Shown here piece by piece: positions 18,834-28,190 of a stretch of DNA of 64,000 nt. Position 1 is the stretch's first letter; every line of letters begins with the position of its first letter. Position numbers and translations under genes: made by a program. The notes below the pieces were generated by a model that was not told where the DNA came from, did no database searches, and saw only the letters and a program-made list of their open reading frames with translations. The stretch comes from an uncultured Actinomycetes bacterium (GTDB taxonomy: Bacteria > Actinomycetota > CADDZG01 > WHSQ01), in the NCBI GenBank assembly GCA_937863385.1, contig CALMBW010000020.1, positions 124,001 to 188,000 of the forward strand, written 5' to 3'.

Positions 18834-20273
18834 CTAGTCCCCGACGATCCGGCCGATCAATGCCTCCAGGTGGCCGTAGAGCTCATCGGCCTCACCCGGT
18901 GATGCGGCGATGCAAACGGCCCCGAACTTGCCGAACCGCTTGAGTGCGCCCAGCAGGTGAAGGGTTACTCCCGTTGCCGTCGCAGGGTCGTACGCGAGGC
19001 CGGCATCCGCGACCGCTCTGATCAGGTCCTGCGGGGGCGTCCCTATGAGTCGCCCGTCTTTGAGGTTGTCGGTCGCAGAGTAGAAGCGCGGCTCGTCATC
19101 AACGAGGAGGTTCCCGGAGGCCTCGTCATAGGTGCCTTTGGTGACGTACTCGGCCATGAGGAACGGGTGGGTGGTGCCGCCCAAACGGAGATTGATCTCG
19201 CTGAGATAGACCGTTGTGGGGTCGCTTCCCAGATCGATCAGGCAGTCGATGCCGAAGGACCCGATCACACCTTGGGATGCCAGCTCGCGCGCGATCTGGC
19301 GCCCTGTCTCCTGGATGGCGAGGCGATAGTCCTGCTGGGCCGGGAAGCGGCAGCCGAGATACACGTGGCCATCGGCTCCCCCCAATATCTGGTCGTGCGT
19401 CGATACCACCTCGAATTCACCCGTCGCTCCGATGCGCATCTGCACACTTGGAGAAACGACGCTCTCCCCACGCAGCAACAGCTCGACCACGGCCCCCTCA
19501 CCGGCCACCTTGTCCAAGTAGCCGTCCCAATCTTCGTCTTCGGCGCAGAAACGATGTGTCGAGCTTCGAAGATCGCCGAAGTCCTCGAGCTCGACGATCA
19601 GGTTGCCTTGCCCTGAAAAGCCGTTGTTCAGCTTGACCACGCAGGCACCGGCCTCGGGATGTTCAGCACGTAAACGAGCGACCGCCTCTTGTATCGCTTC
19701 CTCTGAGTACAGGTCTTCGGCCCCCGGCAAGACCTCCACACCGGCCCGTTTAGCGCTGCGACGAGAGCCGCTCTTGGATCCGAGCGGGACGAGCTCGACC
19801 GGGCACCCATACAGAGGGGCACGGATCCGATCGGCGATCTCTACCTCCAACGAGGTCACGTTGAAGGTGAGCAGCACCCCGTCCTGCACCAGCTCCGCCA
19901 TGCGATCGAGTGCCCACTCGGATCGCATCAGTTTCTCGGAGAGCGCGTCGGGGGCCGGGTCCCACAGAGCGATCAGATATAGGCGCTCGCCCGGGCGCGA
20001 CTCTTCGTCGATGAACGACAAGTAGTAGTCGACGATCGGCTCATCGACACGAAGGGAAGTGACGAAAACGATCCGCAGTCCGGGTGCCCGCAGCAACAGG
20101 AGCAGGAATAGGAGTCGCTCCTCGTAGAACTGGATGCCCGTGATCTTGGCTAGCTCTCGTGCCGGGAATGTGATCGATGGGACGACGACCAGGGTCCCTT
20201 CGGTCATGTGAGATGCCGAAGACGATCCCAACCTTTCGATCAGCGCCTTGCGATCATCTCGTTCTTCCTGCAT
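18834..20273 (-). CDS. ATP-grasp peptide ligase, PGM1-related
   Basis: 479 residues, cytosolic. The ATP-grasp core is visible: CVVKLNNGFSGQGNLIVELE (phosphate-loop-like), VVELLLRGESVVSPSVQMRI, and the metal-site segment YLSEINLRLGGTTHPFLMAE. The C-terminal region (ATGVTLHLLGALKRFGKFGA, VCIAASPGEADELYGHLEAL) resembles the PGM1 family, whose founder joins peptides to an unusual N-terminal amino acid in pheganomycin synthesis. Family-level function: ATP-dependent carboxylate-amine ligation. The real substrates are unknown and no biosynthetic partners are adjacent. TACTCT lies 7 nt before the ATG, so the transcript may be leaderless. Confidence 0.8.
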   Translation of the reverse strand: MQEERDDRKALIERLGSSSASHMTEGTLVVVPSITFPARELAKITGIQFYEERLLFLLLLLRAPGLRIVFVTSLRVDEPIVDYYLSFIDEESRPGERLYLIALWDPAPDALSEKLMRSEWALDRMAELVQDGVLLTFNVTSLEVEIADRIRAPLYGCPVELVPLGSKSGSRRSAKRAGVEVLPGAEDLYSEEAIQEAVARLRAEHPEAGACVVKLNNGFSGQGNLIVELEDFGDLRSSTHRFCAEDEDWDGYLDKVAGEGAVVELLLRGESVVSPSVQMRIGATGEFEVVSTHDQILGGADGHVYLGCRFPAQQDYRLAIQETGRQIARELASQGVIGSFGIDCLIDLGSDPTTVYLSEINLRLGGTTHPFLMAEYVTKGTYDEASGNLLVDDEPRFYSATDNLKDGRLIGTPPQDLIRAVADAGLAYDPATATGVTLHLLGALKRFGKFGAVCIAASPGEADELYGHLEALIGRIVGD

Positions 20274-20280
20274 CGGCGAA

Positions 20281-20286
20281 AGAGTA
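20281..20286 (-). promoter_or_regulatory. Putative leaderless -10 element (TACTCT)
   Basis: On the minus strand TACTCT lies 7 nt before the ATG at 20273 of the ATP-grasp gene, with no Shine-Dalgarno sequence between. Confidence 0.45.
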
Positions 20287-20525
20287 TTCGTCCACCGACA
20301 CCCCTGCCGCTACCAGATCTTCGGATTGACCGCCTTATCATCCGAGGCACGGATGGAACGAGCCATCCGCCTCAACAAGTTCAAAACTGACCGCAAAAAC
20401 AGAACCTGCTCCCTCTCCCCACATCTGCTGCGGGGATCGTCCATCGCTATGGGGTCATCAACGGCCGTTTCGGGCATATCGTTTAGCCCTGGGGCCAAAT
20501 CCTGGGGTGTGCATCTTGTCCAAAC

Positions 20526-21071
20526 CTAGCTGTGGTCCTCAACGGTCAGGGCATAGAGATCGTGGTCTTCCCACACCCCGTTGATCCGTAGATAGCGAGG
20601 AGACCTGCCCTCGTAGCGGAAACCGTTGTTGATCAGCACTTTGGCCGAGGCCTGGTTGCGCGGCATGACCCCTGCCTGGACCCGATGAAGCTTCACCTCG
20701 GAGAAGGCGTATCCCACGGCCAAGCCAACCGCCTGGGATGCCAACCCACGCCCGTTGTAGGCCGAGGCGATGAAGTATCCGAGCGTTGCGTTCTGCCAGG
20801 CTCCACGAACGACATTGCTAAGAGCAACCCGTCCGATCAGCTCGTTGGAGTCTCGGTAGAAGATCCCGAATCCGTAGCCACGGTCTTGGGCCCAGTCCTG
20901 AAGGCCTTGCTCGATCTGCTCGCGCTGAGCCTCGAGGGTGAAGAAACGGTCGTTGCGCAGGGGCTCGAAGGGGGTGAGGAACTCCCGCTCTCTGACTCGC
21001 AGCTCGAGCAGCGCAGACGCATCGGCAACGGCAAGAGGGCGGAGATGGAGTTCGGGCCCGTCGAGGTTCAC
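20526..21071 (-). CDS. GNAT-family acetyltransferase (RimJ/RimL-like)
   Basis: 181 residues from GTG 21071. The open frame runs up to 21194, but its first 41 codons read through tRNA-Tyr and its terminator, so the longer start is rejected. The protein begins VNLDGPELHLRPLAVADASA and shows the RimJ/RimL acetyltransferase pattern: GYFIASAYNGRGLASQAVGL (acetyl-CoA loop), LHRVQAGVMPRNQASAKVLI, NNGFRYEGRSPRYLRINGVW. Family function is acetyl transfer from acetyl-CoA to a protein N-terminus or small amine; the target is unknown. No clear ribosome binding site is seen, so the exact start is uncertain. Confidence 0.88.
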   Translation of the reverse strand: MNLDGPELHLRPLAVADASALLELRVREREFLTPFEPLRNDRFFTLEAQREQIEQGLQDWAQDRGYGFGIFYRDSNELIGRVALSNVVRGAWQNATLGYFIASAYNGRGLASQAVGLAVGYAFSEVKLHRVQAGVMPRNQASAKVLINNGFRYEGRSPRYLRINGVWEDHDLYALTVEDHS

Positions 21072-21088
21072 GGTTGGCGATGATAAAG

Positions 21089-21116
21089 GCGCCCGGCCCC
21101 CCAGGGGGCCGGGCGC
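21089..21116 (-). terminator. Terminator of tRNA-Tyr
   Basis: A very stable hairpin: GCGCCCGGCCCC pairs with GGGGCCGGGCGC, short CCAG-type loop, followed on the minus strand by CTTTAT. It starts 3 nt after the tRNA 3' end and lies just upstream of the acetyltransferase start. Confidence 0.85.
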
Positions 21117-21118
21117 AG

Positions 21119-21200
21119 TGGCGGGAACAGGATTTGAACCTGTGAAGGCTAAGCCGGCGATTTTACAGACCGCTCCCTTTGGCCACTCGGGCATCCCGCC
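21119..21200 (-). tRNA. tRNA-Tyr (anticodon GUA)
   Basis: Minus strand: acceptor GGCGGGA/TCCCGCC, anticodon loop CTGTAAA, a long class II variable arm, T arm ACAGG-TTCAAAT-CCTGT, discriminator A, no encoded CCA. 82 nt, right for a class II tRNA-Tyr. Confidence 0.94.
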
Positions 21201-21308
21201 GTGAGTGCGAAGGATACCGACTTTTGACCTGCGGATAGCACGGCGCGTAGGGGCCGGTGACCATCAAGGAACGAGATGAAGCTGGGGCCAGAGCGAGCCG
21301 CGGTTTGC

Positions 21309-22508
21309 TCAGTCGCCCTCTTCGTGCGCAGGGATCGGAGCGCCCTCGACAACCTCTTCTTCCTTAGCGTTCAGGTCTTCGACCGGCGCTACACCAACAG
21401 AGGAACCAAGCGAGGATCCTTCGAGGGCTTCGGCAAGAGCGGCCTGCAGCGCGGTCTCGGCGACCGAGAAAGCACCGGTGGCAGGAGACGAACCGCTCGC
21501 CAGCAGCGATTCACCGGAGATATCGATCTCGGCAAGGTCCGGAGCGAAAGCATCACCGAAGAGTCGCTCGGTGATCCGTGCGTCGCTGGTACGGATCACT
21601 CGCTTCTGCTGCTTCACGACGATGCCGAGCACGCGGCGTTCTGCCTCTCTTACCCAACGGACAAGATCCCGCATCGGGTTCACCGCCACTCCACCGACGT
21701 AGTGGCCGAAGTGGACATGGGGTGGCGTCGATGCTGCGTTACCCGAATTACCGCAGTAGCCCACGACATCACCAGGTTGGACCGCAGAACCCGAAGGGAT
21801 CTCAGAGGCGTTGCTCGCTGAAAGATGGGCCATGTACCAGTAGTCGTTGGATGAGGTGTGCACCCGTGCAACGACACCTCCGAGCCCACCCTCGCTGTAA
21901 GAGACGGTTCCAGACTCAGGAGCCAAGATCGGGTCACCGTAGCGGCAGAAAACGTCTTGGCCTTCGTGGGTGCGCACGAGGGGGCCGGGGCCGTACCGGG
22001 GGGCACCCCAGGTATCGGTCCATCCCGCCTCACCGCCGATGATGAACGGCGTGAAAACCTCGGCCACAGCCTTTTCGGCCGGCACTCCAAGCGCACGGAG
22101 CCGGGCTGCTGCAGCGACCAACCGGTCGGTCGAGAAGGCACCCGCGATGGGTGAGTCACCTCCGACGAAGGTGTTGCCGCCGGGCGCTCCGCCCCGGCCC
22201 TCGCCCTGCTTGCCCGGCTTCCCGTTGCCTTTGCCGGGCTTGTTCCCGTCTCCGTCACCCTGCTCGTTCTCGGACGGCTCGGGTTCCTCGATCACCTCTT
22301 CGGGGTCGGTGGGCTCCTCGGGCTGCTCTTCGCCATCTCCGTCGTCTTCACTTCCGCCTCCTCCGGGCAGGATCGGCGGGAGCGAGGGCGTGGGGACGAT
22401 CTGGGCTTGGGCGTCGGCCGTGAACAGGCGTGACGAGGACCGTGGGAGGGCGAATAGGCCTCCTGCGATCAGCACTGCCACTAGACAAAGTCTTGCGAGT
22501 TTCCTCAT
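21309..22508 (-). CDS. Secreted M23-family (LytM-like) metallopeptidase
   Basis: About 399 residues from ATG 22508, which begins a signal peptide (MRKLARLCLVAVLIAGGLFA). A Pro/Glu-rich acidic linker and a Gly/Lys-rich stretch (GDGNKPGKGNGKPGKQGEGR) precede the peptidase domain. The zinc-site motifs are RTHEGQDVFC (HxxxD) and PHVHFGHY (HxH); nearby are AHLSAS and QPGDVVGYCGNSGNA. Such domains cut peptide cross-links of cell wall or act as scaffolds; with all ligands present it is probably active. A C-terminal extension of ~110 residues after the domain is unassigned. Upstream in-frame codons to 22547 lack a signal and are rejected. Confidence 0.9.
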   Translation of the reverse strand: MRKLARLCLVAVLIAGGLFALPRSSSRLFTADAQAQIVPTPSLPPILPGGGGSEDDGDGEEQPEEPTDPEEVIEEPEPSENEQGDGDGNKPGKGNGKPGKQGEGRGGAPGGNTFVGGDSPIAGAFSTDRLVAAAARLRALGVPAEKAVAEVFTPFIIGGEAGWTDTWGAPRYGPGPLVRTHEGQDVFCRYGDPILAPESGTVSYSEGGLGGVVARVHTSSNDYWYMAHLSASNASEIPSGSAVQPGDVVGYCGNSGNAASTPPHVHFGHYVGGVAVNPMRDLVRWVREAERRVLGIVVKQQKRVIRTSDARITERLFGDAFAPDLAEIDISGESLLASGSSPATGAFSVAETALQAALAEALEGSSLGSSVGVAPVEDLNAKEEEVVEGAPIPAHEEGD

Positions 22509-22817
22509 GGGTGTTTCAGCTTCCTCCCCCTCGGGCTCGGCTCTCAAACACTCAGCGTGGTCATATGACTACACGCGAACCGTCGCTACATAGATGGTTC
22601 TTCACGACCCCACGGTTCCCTTCAACGCCCGGTCCCCACGAGAGGTCGCGCTTTTGAGCCTAGATGTCCGTATCACCCCGGTCTATGGCCCATTCGGGTG
22701 GTTCCTGGCCACCCGGAAAGGATCGCCCACCCCGGCTCGGCCGGCCTCGGTCGCCCGGGAACTGTTTTTCGCGCGCACCAGCCGCGGGATAAGCGCGTGA
22801 TTCTTCGGTAAAAACGG
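22509..22817. other. Non-coding gap with nothing recognised
   Basis: Between the start of the M23 peptidase gene and the end of the first nuo operon. Short open frames exist on both strands but none has a protein-like composition or ribosome binding site. I see no RNA gene, repeat or convincing terminator. It should contain the promoter of the M23 gene. Confidence 0.5.
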
Positions 22818-24305
22818 TTAGAGGGGAGCTTTGTCGGCTAGGTCGGTGATCAGTGGCGGGTACACGAAGACGGCAACCAGGGCCGCGGCGGCCAGGCCCA
22901 TAGCGGCTCGCAGCAGGTACGGCACCTCGACGGCCTCGGTCGAATCGGGCTGATCGAAGAACATCGCCTTTACCACCGCCAGGTAGTACCAGGCCGCGAT
23001 CACTGCGTTGACGCCCATGACCACCGCAAGCCAGTAGACCTCGGCTTGAACCGTCGCCAAGAAGACGAACAACTTCGCCCAGGCGCCGGCCATCGGTGGG
23101 GTCCCGGCCAGCGAAACGAGGAAGCCTGCCATCAGGGTGGCAAGCACCGGAGATCTGCGCCACAGGCCCGAGTAGTCGCTGATGAAGTAGCTGCCACCCT
23201 TACGGGCGAACGAAACCGCAGCAGCGAACGCACCCGCATCCATGACCGCATAGATGGCCAGATAGACGATGGCCGAGGTAAGCGCCTGCCGGTTGGCTTC
23301 GGCGGCCCCCGGGCCACTCTCGATCAAGGCGAAGCACACCAGCACGTAACCAGACTGGGCGATACCCGAGTAAGCGAGCAGACGGATGATCTGGGTCTGC
23401 CTCAAGGCGACGAGGTTGCCGACCGTCATGGTTGCAACCGCGAGGATGGCGAACAGGGGCCGCCAGGTATCGGCCACCGACGGGAACGCCTCGAACATCA
23501 AGATCAGCAGACCGACGAACCCACCGACCTTCGAGGCGGTGGACAGAAAAGCTGCGACCGGTGACGGTGCCCCCTCGTAGGTGTCGGGCGCCCAGAAGTG
23601 GAACGGCACCGCCGAGATCTTGAATGCGAAGCCCACCAGCAGGAAGAAGACGGCCAGAACGACGACCGGCTCACTCGACGCCTCGATACTCCCGATGGAC
23701 GAGGCGATGTCTGTGAGGACCGTGCTGCCCGTGAGTCCGTAGATCAGGGACATCCCGTAGAGCATCAAGGCCGACGAGAGCACGCTGAATAAGAAGAACT
23801 TCAGGCCGGCCTCGTTGCTGCGCGCGTCACCCTTGCGCATCGCCGACATCACGATCGCCGGGATGCTGATCAACTCGATCGCGATGAATATCGAGATCAG
23901 ATCGCGCGCGCTCGCCATAGCCAGCCCGCCCAGCAGCGACGTGAGCATCAGGAAGTAGTACTCGCCCTGGTAATAGCGGCCACTACGGAAATGATGGAAC
24001 GAGATGGCCAGGACGAAGAGTCCGATCACGCAGAAGAGGCCCTTGAACAACAGCGCGAAGTCGTTCACCACGAAGGTCGCGCTGCCGGCTACCTCGAATG
24101 TTCCTCGATCGTCACCGGCCAACGACACCACCGCCGCCAGGGTGGCAACGATGCCGGCCGCAGCCAGCGGCATCGCGATCCACTTGCCTTCCTTGGGCAG
24201 GAAGAGATCCGCGACCAGCACGATGAATGCGCTGACCGCGAGCACCAGCTCTGGCGCTATCGCGTGCCAGTCGACCGACTGCTGGACGAGACCCGTTAGT
24301 TCCAC
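22818..24305 (-). CDS. nuoN: NADH-quinone oxidoreductase-like subunit N (11-subunit cluster)
   Basis: 495 residues, about 14 transmembrane helices. It is the antiporter-like proton-pumping subunit of the complex I membrane arm. The key TM5 glutamate lies in FIAIELISIPAIVMSAMRKG, and the VPFHFWAPDTYEGAPSPVAA loop is typical of NuoN. It is the last gene of the 11-gene operon, only 1 nt after nuoM. Clearly divergent from the second NuoN in this window (34606-36120), so this is not a recent duplicate. Confidence 0.95.
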   Translation of the reverse strand: MELTGLVQQSVDWHAIAPELVLAVSAFIVLVADLFLPKEGKWIAMPLAAAGIVATLAAVVSLAGDDRGTFEVAGSATFVVNDFALLFKGLFCVIGLFVLAISFHHFRSGRYYQGEYYFLMLTSLLGGLAMASARDLISIFIAIELISIPAIVMSAMRKGDARSNEAGLKFFLFSVLSSALMLYGMSLIYGLTGSTVLTDIASSIGSIEASSEPVVVLAVFFLLVGFAFKISAVPFHFWAPDTYEGAPSPVAAFLSTASKVGGFVGLLILMFEAFPSVADTWRPLFAILAVATMTVGNLVALRQTQIIRLLAYSGIAQSGYVLVCFALIESGPGAAEANRQALTSAIVYLAIYAVMDAGAFAAAVSFARKGGSYFISDYSGLWRRSPVLATLMAGFLVSLAGTPPMAGAWAKLFVFLATVQAEVYWLAVVMGVNAVIAAWYYLAVVKAMFFDQPDSTEAVEVPYLLRAAMGLAAAALVAVFVYPPLITDLADKAPL

Positions 24306-24306
24306 G

Positions 24307-25821
24307 CTAGCCGCCCAGAACCCCTACGAGGCCTTGAACCGCACCGTCGGTGACGTGAAGGATCAGCTTGGGGAACAATCCTGCGACCAGGATCAGGACG
24401 AGCAGCGGCGTCCATGCGATCCACTCCAGGGGCTGCACGTCGAAGATCGGCTTGCCCTCGAAGTTGGCAGGCACCTTGCCGAGGTTGACACGCTGGATCG
24501 TCCACAACAGATATCCGGCCGTCAGCACGGTCCCGATCCCACCACCGACCATGAGCACACGGAACAGAGCGGGGCTGAGCCCTGCCCCGGGCTCGTAAGA
24601 ACCCAGCAGGGACAGCATCTCGCCCCAGAATCCCGCAAGGCCGGGAAGGCCCAGCGAGGCGATGGCCGCGTACGTGAACAACGAACCGAACCGAGGGATC
24701 TGAGCGAGCATCCCACCCAGCTCGGAGATCTCGCGGGTGTGATAGCGCTCGTGGATCGAGCCCGCGAGGAAGAACAACATGCCGGTGATCAACCCGTGGG
24801 CAACCATGCCGAAGATGGCACCGTTGATGCCCTTGTCGTTCAAAGTGGCGAGACCAAGCATCACGAAGCCCATGTGCCCCACCGAAGAGAACGCGATCAA
24901 GCGTTTCAGGTCAGTCTGCGCCAGACAACAGAGCGCACCGTAGATGATCGCTATCACCGCCAGGATGCCGATGACGGGAGCGAAGTCACGGGCGGCATCC
25001 GGAAGGATCGGGTACGCGATCCGAACGAAGCCGTAGGTCCCCATCTTCAGCATGATGGCCGCCAGAAGTACCGACCCCACGGTCGGAGCTTCGGTGTGGG
25101 CGTCCGGCAACCAAGTGTGGAATGGCCACATCGGCACCTTGATCGCGAACCCCAAGGCGAGGCCGGCGAACACTAGGTTCTTGAACATCGACGACCCGCT
25201 CACGCCGCCATCGACCATCTGGACGATGTCGAAGGTTCCGGTGTTAAGGCGCAATGCCAGGAACCCGAGCAGCATGAAGATCGAGCCGAACAACGTGTAG
25301 AGGAAGAACTTGACCGACGCGTACTGCCGGTTCGGTCCGCCCCAGATGCCGATCATGAAGTACATCGGAACCAACACGATCTCCCAGAAGATGAAGAAGA
25401 GCATCAGGTCCAGGGCGATGAAGGTCCCGGTCATCCCCGTCTCCAGCAGCAGCACGAGGGCAAGGAAAGCCTTGGGCTTGCCGGGCTCGGGAACGTGCCA
25501 GCGCATGTAGATGATGCATAGGAACGAAACCAGCAGTGAAAGGACGAACAGCGGGAAGGCCATCCCGTCCACCCCGATGTGGTAGTTGGCGCCGATCTGC
25601 GGGATCCATTCCTTGTTCAACTCGAACTGCAAGGCCCCGGCGTTGCCGTAATCGAACTCGAAGCACAGCAAGATCCCGACGAGCAGAGTGACGCCCGTGA
25701 TGACGAGTGCCGCAGTGTTCATCAGCTTCTCTTTGGCACTGGGGATCAACAGCAGTGCGACGGCGCCGATGGCTGGCAGGAACGTCGCGATGCTCAGTCC
25801 CCAATCGTTAAGCCAGTCCAT
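24307..25821 (-). CDS. nuoM: NADH-quinone oxidoreductase-like subunit M (11-subunit cluster)
   Basis: 504 residues, about 14 transmembrane helices. Proton-pumping antiporter-like subunit. The essential TM5 glutamate is in FFIFWEIVLVPMYFMIGIWG; MWPFHTWLPDAHTEAPTVGS and LKRLIAFSSVGHMGFVMLG are further family signatures with the conserved Lys and His residues. Located between nuoL (25-nt gap) and nuoN. All pumping residues look intact, so the membrane arm should be functional. Confidence 0.96.
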   Translation of the reverse strand: MDWLNDWGLSIATFLPAIGAVALLLIPSAKEKLMNTAALVITGVTLLVGILLCFEFDYGNAGALQFELNKEWIPQIGANYHIGVDGMAFPLFVLSLLVSFLCIIYMRWHVPEPGKPKAFLALVLLLETGMTGTFIALDLMLFFIFWEIVLVPMYFMIGIWGGPNRQYASVKFFLYTLFGSIFMLLGFLALRLNTGTFDIVQMVDGGVSGSSMFKNLVFAGLALGFAIKVPMWPFHTWLPDAHTEAPTVGSVLLAAIMLKMGTYGFVRIAYPILPDAARDFAPVIGILAVIAIIYGALCCLAQTDLKRLIAFSSVGHMGFVMLGLATLNDKGINGAIFGMVAHGLITGMLFFLAGSIHERYHTREISELGGMLAQIPRFGSLFTYAAIASLGLPGLAGFWGEMLSLLGSYEPGAGLSPALFRVLMVGGGIGTVLTAGYLLWTIQRVNLGKVPANFEGKPIFDVQPLEWIAWTPLLVLILVAGLFPKLILHVTDGAVQGLVGVLGG

Positions 25822-25846
25822 GCTCTAGTCGCTCCTTTACTTCCCT

Positions 25847-27874
25847 CTAGACGATCGCGAACAGTGCTACGAAAACGGCGATAGACACGAACAGCACCGC
25901 CGCATACCTCTGTACGTTTCCTGACTGGATGTAGCGCAACAATCCACCGGTGCTACCCGTGAGGCCGGCCGACCCGTTGATGACACCGTCGATGCCCTTC
26001 TGGTCCAGGTACTTGTAGACCCAACGGCCTTGTTTGACCGACCCGGCAGCTGCGCCATTGACGATCCCATCGATGACCTTCTGGTTGAACCAGTTCGAAG
26101 CCCTTGCTATCGGGTACTGGATCGGCTTGACGACCCCGCGCAGGTAGATGTCGTCAAGGTAGTACTTGTTCTCGACGAATCGATAGACCCACGCGAATGG
26201 ACTCGACAAGATGTCGACCTTGAAGCGGTCCTTGGCATACATCTGCCAGCCGAGCCAGATCGCACTCAGCGCGAGCCCGACAGAGACCGCCGGCAACACG
26301 AGGTTATAGAAGGTCGAGAAACCGTAATGCTCCTCGCCCGGGACGAAGATCCAATCTGCGAACACACCGATCACGGGGATACCGAGGAACCCAACGGTGC
26401 ACGACAGTATCGCCAGCACCCAGAGCGGGGTCACCATCGCGCCGTCACTCTCGTGCGGTTGCCCATGACCCCGGTACTCGCCCCAGAACGTCTTCACACA
26501 CGCGCGGGTCATGTAGAAGGCCGTCAAGAAGGCAACGATCATCCCGGTGATGAACACGACCCACCCTACGAATCGCCCACCGTCGAGGCCGGCGCGCAAA
26601 GCGCCGCCGAGGATCTCGTCCTTGGACCAGAACCCGGCGAGCGGGAAGATCCCGGCCAACGCTAGCGATCCGATGATGAACGTCTTGAAGGTGTGCGGCA
26701 TGTACTTGCGGAGCCCACCCATGTCGCTCATGTTGTTGCTGTGCACCGCATGGATCAGAGAACCAGATCCGAGGAACAGCAATGCCTTGAACATGGCGTG
26801 GGTGAACAGGTGGAAGATTCCCGCCGTGTAGGCGCCCACCCCAAGCGCAGCCATCATGTAACCCAGCTGAGACACCGTCGAGTAGGCGAGCACCTTCTTG
26901 ATGTCGTCTTGCACCAAGGCCAGCACGGCTGCGATCAGCATAGTTATCGAGGCGACGATCGCCACAACATCCAATGCGATCCCGGCGTGCTCGAACACGA
27001 TGAACATCCGAGCGACGAGATAGATGCCTGCGACCACCATCGTCGCCGCGTGAATGAGAGCCGACACGGGTGTCGGTCCGGCCATGGCGTCGGGCAACCA
27101 GACGTGCAAGGGGAACTGGGCCGACTTTCCTACCGCGCCACAGAACAGCAACAGAGCACCAGCCGTCAGCCACCCCTCGGAGATGCTCGCGGTCTCCGCC
27201 GCGTGGTTCAGCTCGGTGATGTTGAAGGTGCGGCCGGCAAAGAACAAAGCGAAGATGCCGAACATGAACCCCGTGTCGCCGACACGTGTGGTGAGGAATG
27301 CCTTCATGGCAGCCGAGCTGTTGGGCTTCTCCTCCCAGAAGTGGCCGATCAAGAAGTACGAACAGACCCCGACCCCTTCCCAACCGACGATCATCTGGAT
27401 CAGGTTGTTCGCGATGACCAGAAAGAGCATCGAACAGGTGAACAAAGAGAGCACTGCGTAGAACCAGGTGTAACGCGAGTCGTCGTGCATGTAGCTGGTG
27501 GAGTAGATCTGCACCAGCAACGAGATAAAGGTCACGACCACGAACATCAAGGCCGCGAGGAAGTCGTAGTTCATCCCTAGCTCGAGCTTGAGCGACTCGC
27601 CCCCGTCTCCGAACTGGAACCAGGTGAAGGACTTCTCGACGGTTTCGGCCCCAGATGCCAGGTCGATGAACCCGATCAACGAGATGACGAAGGCGGCAGC
27701 AACCGCGAACAGTCCGATGCTGTGGCCCTTGCCGGGAAGCTTCTTGCCGAAGAACAAGATGACGAAGAAGGAAAGGAAAGGCAACAGAGGCACCAACCAC
27801 ATGAAGTTGGTGATGAAGCCCTCACGCGCTACGGAGGCGACCTCTTCTACAGCGAACAGCAGTTCCTGGCTCAT
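25847..27874 (-). CDS. nuoL: NADH-quinone oxidoreductase-like subunit L (11-subunit cluster)
   Basis: 675 residues, the usual NuoL length with about 16 transmembrane helices including the long lateral helix near the C-terminus. The TM5 glutamate is in GWEGVGVCSYFLIGHFW. Further signatures are KSAQFPLHVWLPDAMAGPTP and KKVLAYSTVSQLGYMMAALG. Distal proton pump of the membrane arm. It starts 10 nt after nuoK. The C-terminal ~100 residues (VNGAAAGSVKQGRWVYKYLD) are typical for NuoL. Confidence 0.96.
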   Translation of the reverse strand: MSQELLFAVEEVASVAREGFITNFMWLVPLLPFLSFFVILFFGKKLPGKGHSIGLFAVAAAFVISLIGFIDLASGAETVEKSFTWFQFGDGGESLKLELGMNYDFLAALMFVVVTFISLLVQIYSTSYMHDDSRYTWFYAVLSLFTCSMLFLVIANNLIQMIVGWEGVGVCSYFLIGHFWEEKPNSSAAMKAFLTTRVGDTGFMFGIFALFFAGRTFNITELNHAAETASISEGWLTAGALLLFCGAVGKSAQFPLHVWLPDAMAGPTPVSALIHAATMVVAGIYLVARMFIVFEHAGIALDVVAIVASITMLIAAVLALVQDDIKKVLAYSTVSQLGYMMAALGVGAYTAGIFHLFTHAMFKALLFLGSGSLIHAVHSNNMSDMGGLRKYMPHTFKTFIIGSLALAGIFPLAGFWSKDEILGGALRAGLDGGRFVGWVVFITGMIVAFLTAFYMTRACVKTFWGEYRGHGQPHESDGAMVTPLWVLAILSCTVGFLGIPVIGVFADWIFVPGEEHYGFSTFYNLVLPAVSVGLALSAIWLGWQMYAKDRFKVDILSSPFAWVYRFVENKYYLDDIYLRGVVKPIQYPIARASNWFNQKVIDGIVNGAAAGSVKQGRWVYKYLDQKGIDGVINGSAGLTGSTGGLLRYIQSGNVQRYAAVLFVSIAVFVALFAIV

Positions 27875-27884
27875 CTCTTTGTCA

Positions 27885-28190
27885 TCACCACTTCATCAGT
27901 GACATCTCATCGACGTCGACGTTCTGACGGTTCCTGAATATGAGGATCACGATCGCGAGACCAACACCCACCTCGGCCGCTGCCACCGCGATGACGAACA
28001 AGGCGAAGATCTGCCCCGGTACACCGGCTTCGGCAAGGTGAGCCGAGAATGCCAGCAGGTTGATGTTCACCGCGTTCAGCATCAGCTCGATCGACAGCAG
28101 GATAAGCACTGCGTTCTGACGTGCCAGCACGCCGTAGACACCGATGCAGAACAGAAGCGACGAAAGGACCAAGAAGTAGGCGATAGGCAT
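27885..28190 (-). CDS. nuoK: NADH-quinone oxidoreductase-like subunit K (11-subunit cluster)
   Basis: 101 residues, three transmembrane helices. The two membrane-buried glutamates of the proton path are present in [16 protein letters not shown] and AAAEVGVGLAIVILIFR. The start overlaps the nuoJ stop by 1 nt, consistent with coupled translation. It ends in MSLMKW, a common NuoK C-terminus. Confidence 0.95.
   Translation of the reverse strand: MPIAYFLVLSSLLFCIGVYGVLARQNAVLILLSIELMLNAVNINLLAFSAHLAEAGVPGQIFALFVIAVAAAEVGVGLAIVILIFRNRQNVDVDEMSLMKW

Noticed and set aside
21072-21194. N-terminal extension of the GNAT acetyltransferase
   Set aside because: These codons read through tRNA-Tyr and its terminator; homology starts at GTG 21071.
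22594-22800. 68-codon plus-strand open frame in the gap after the M23 gene
   Set aside because: No ribosome binding site, no domain, Arg/Pro-rich composition typical of chance frames.
26445-27800. 451-codon same-strand open frame inside nuoL
   Set aside because: Arg/His-rich out-of-frame product lying fully within a well-supported nuoL.
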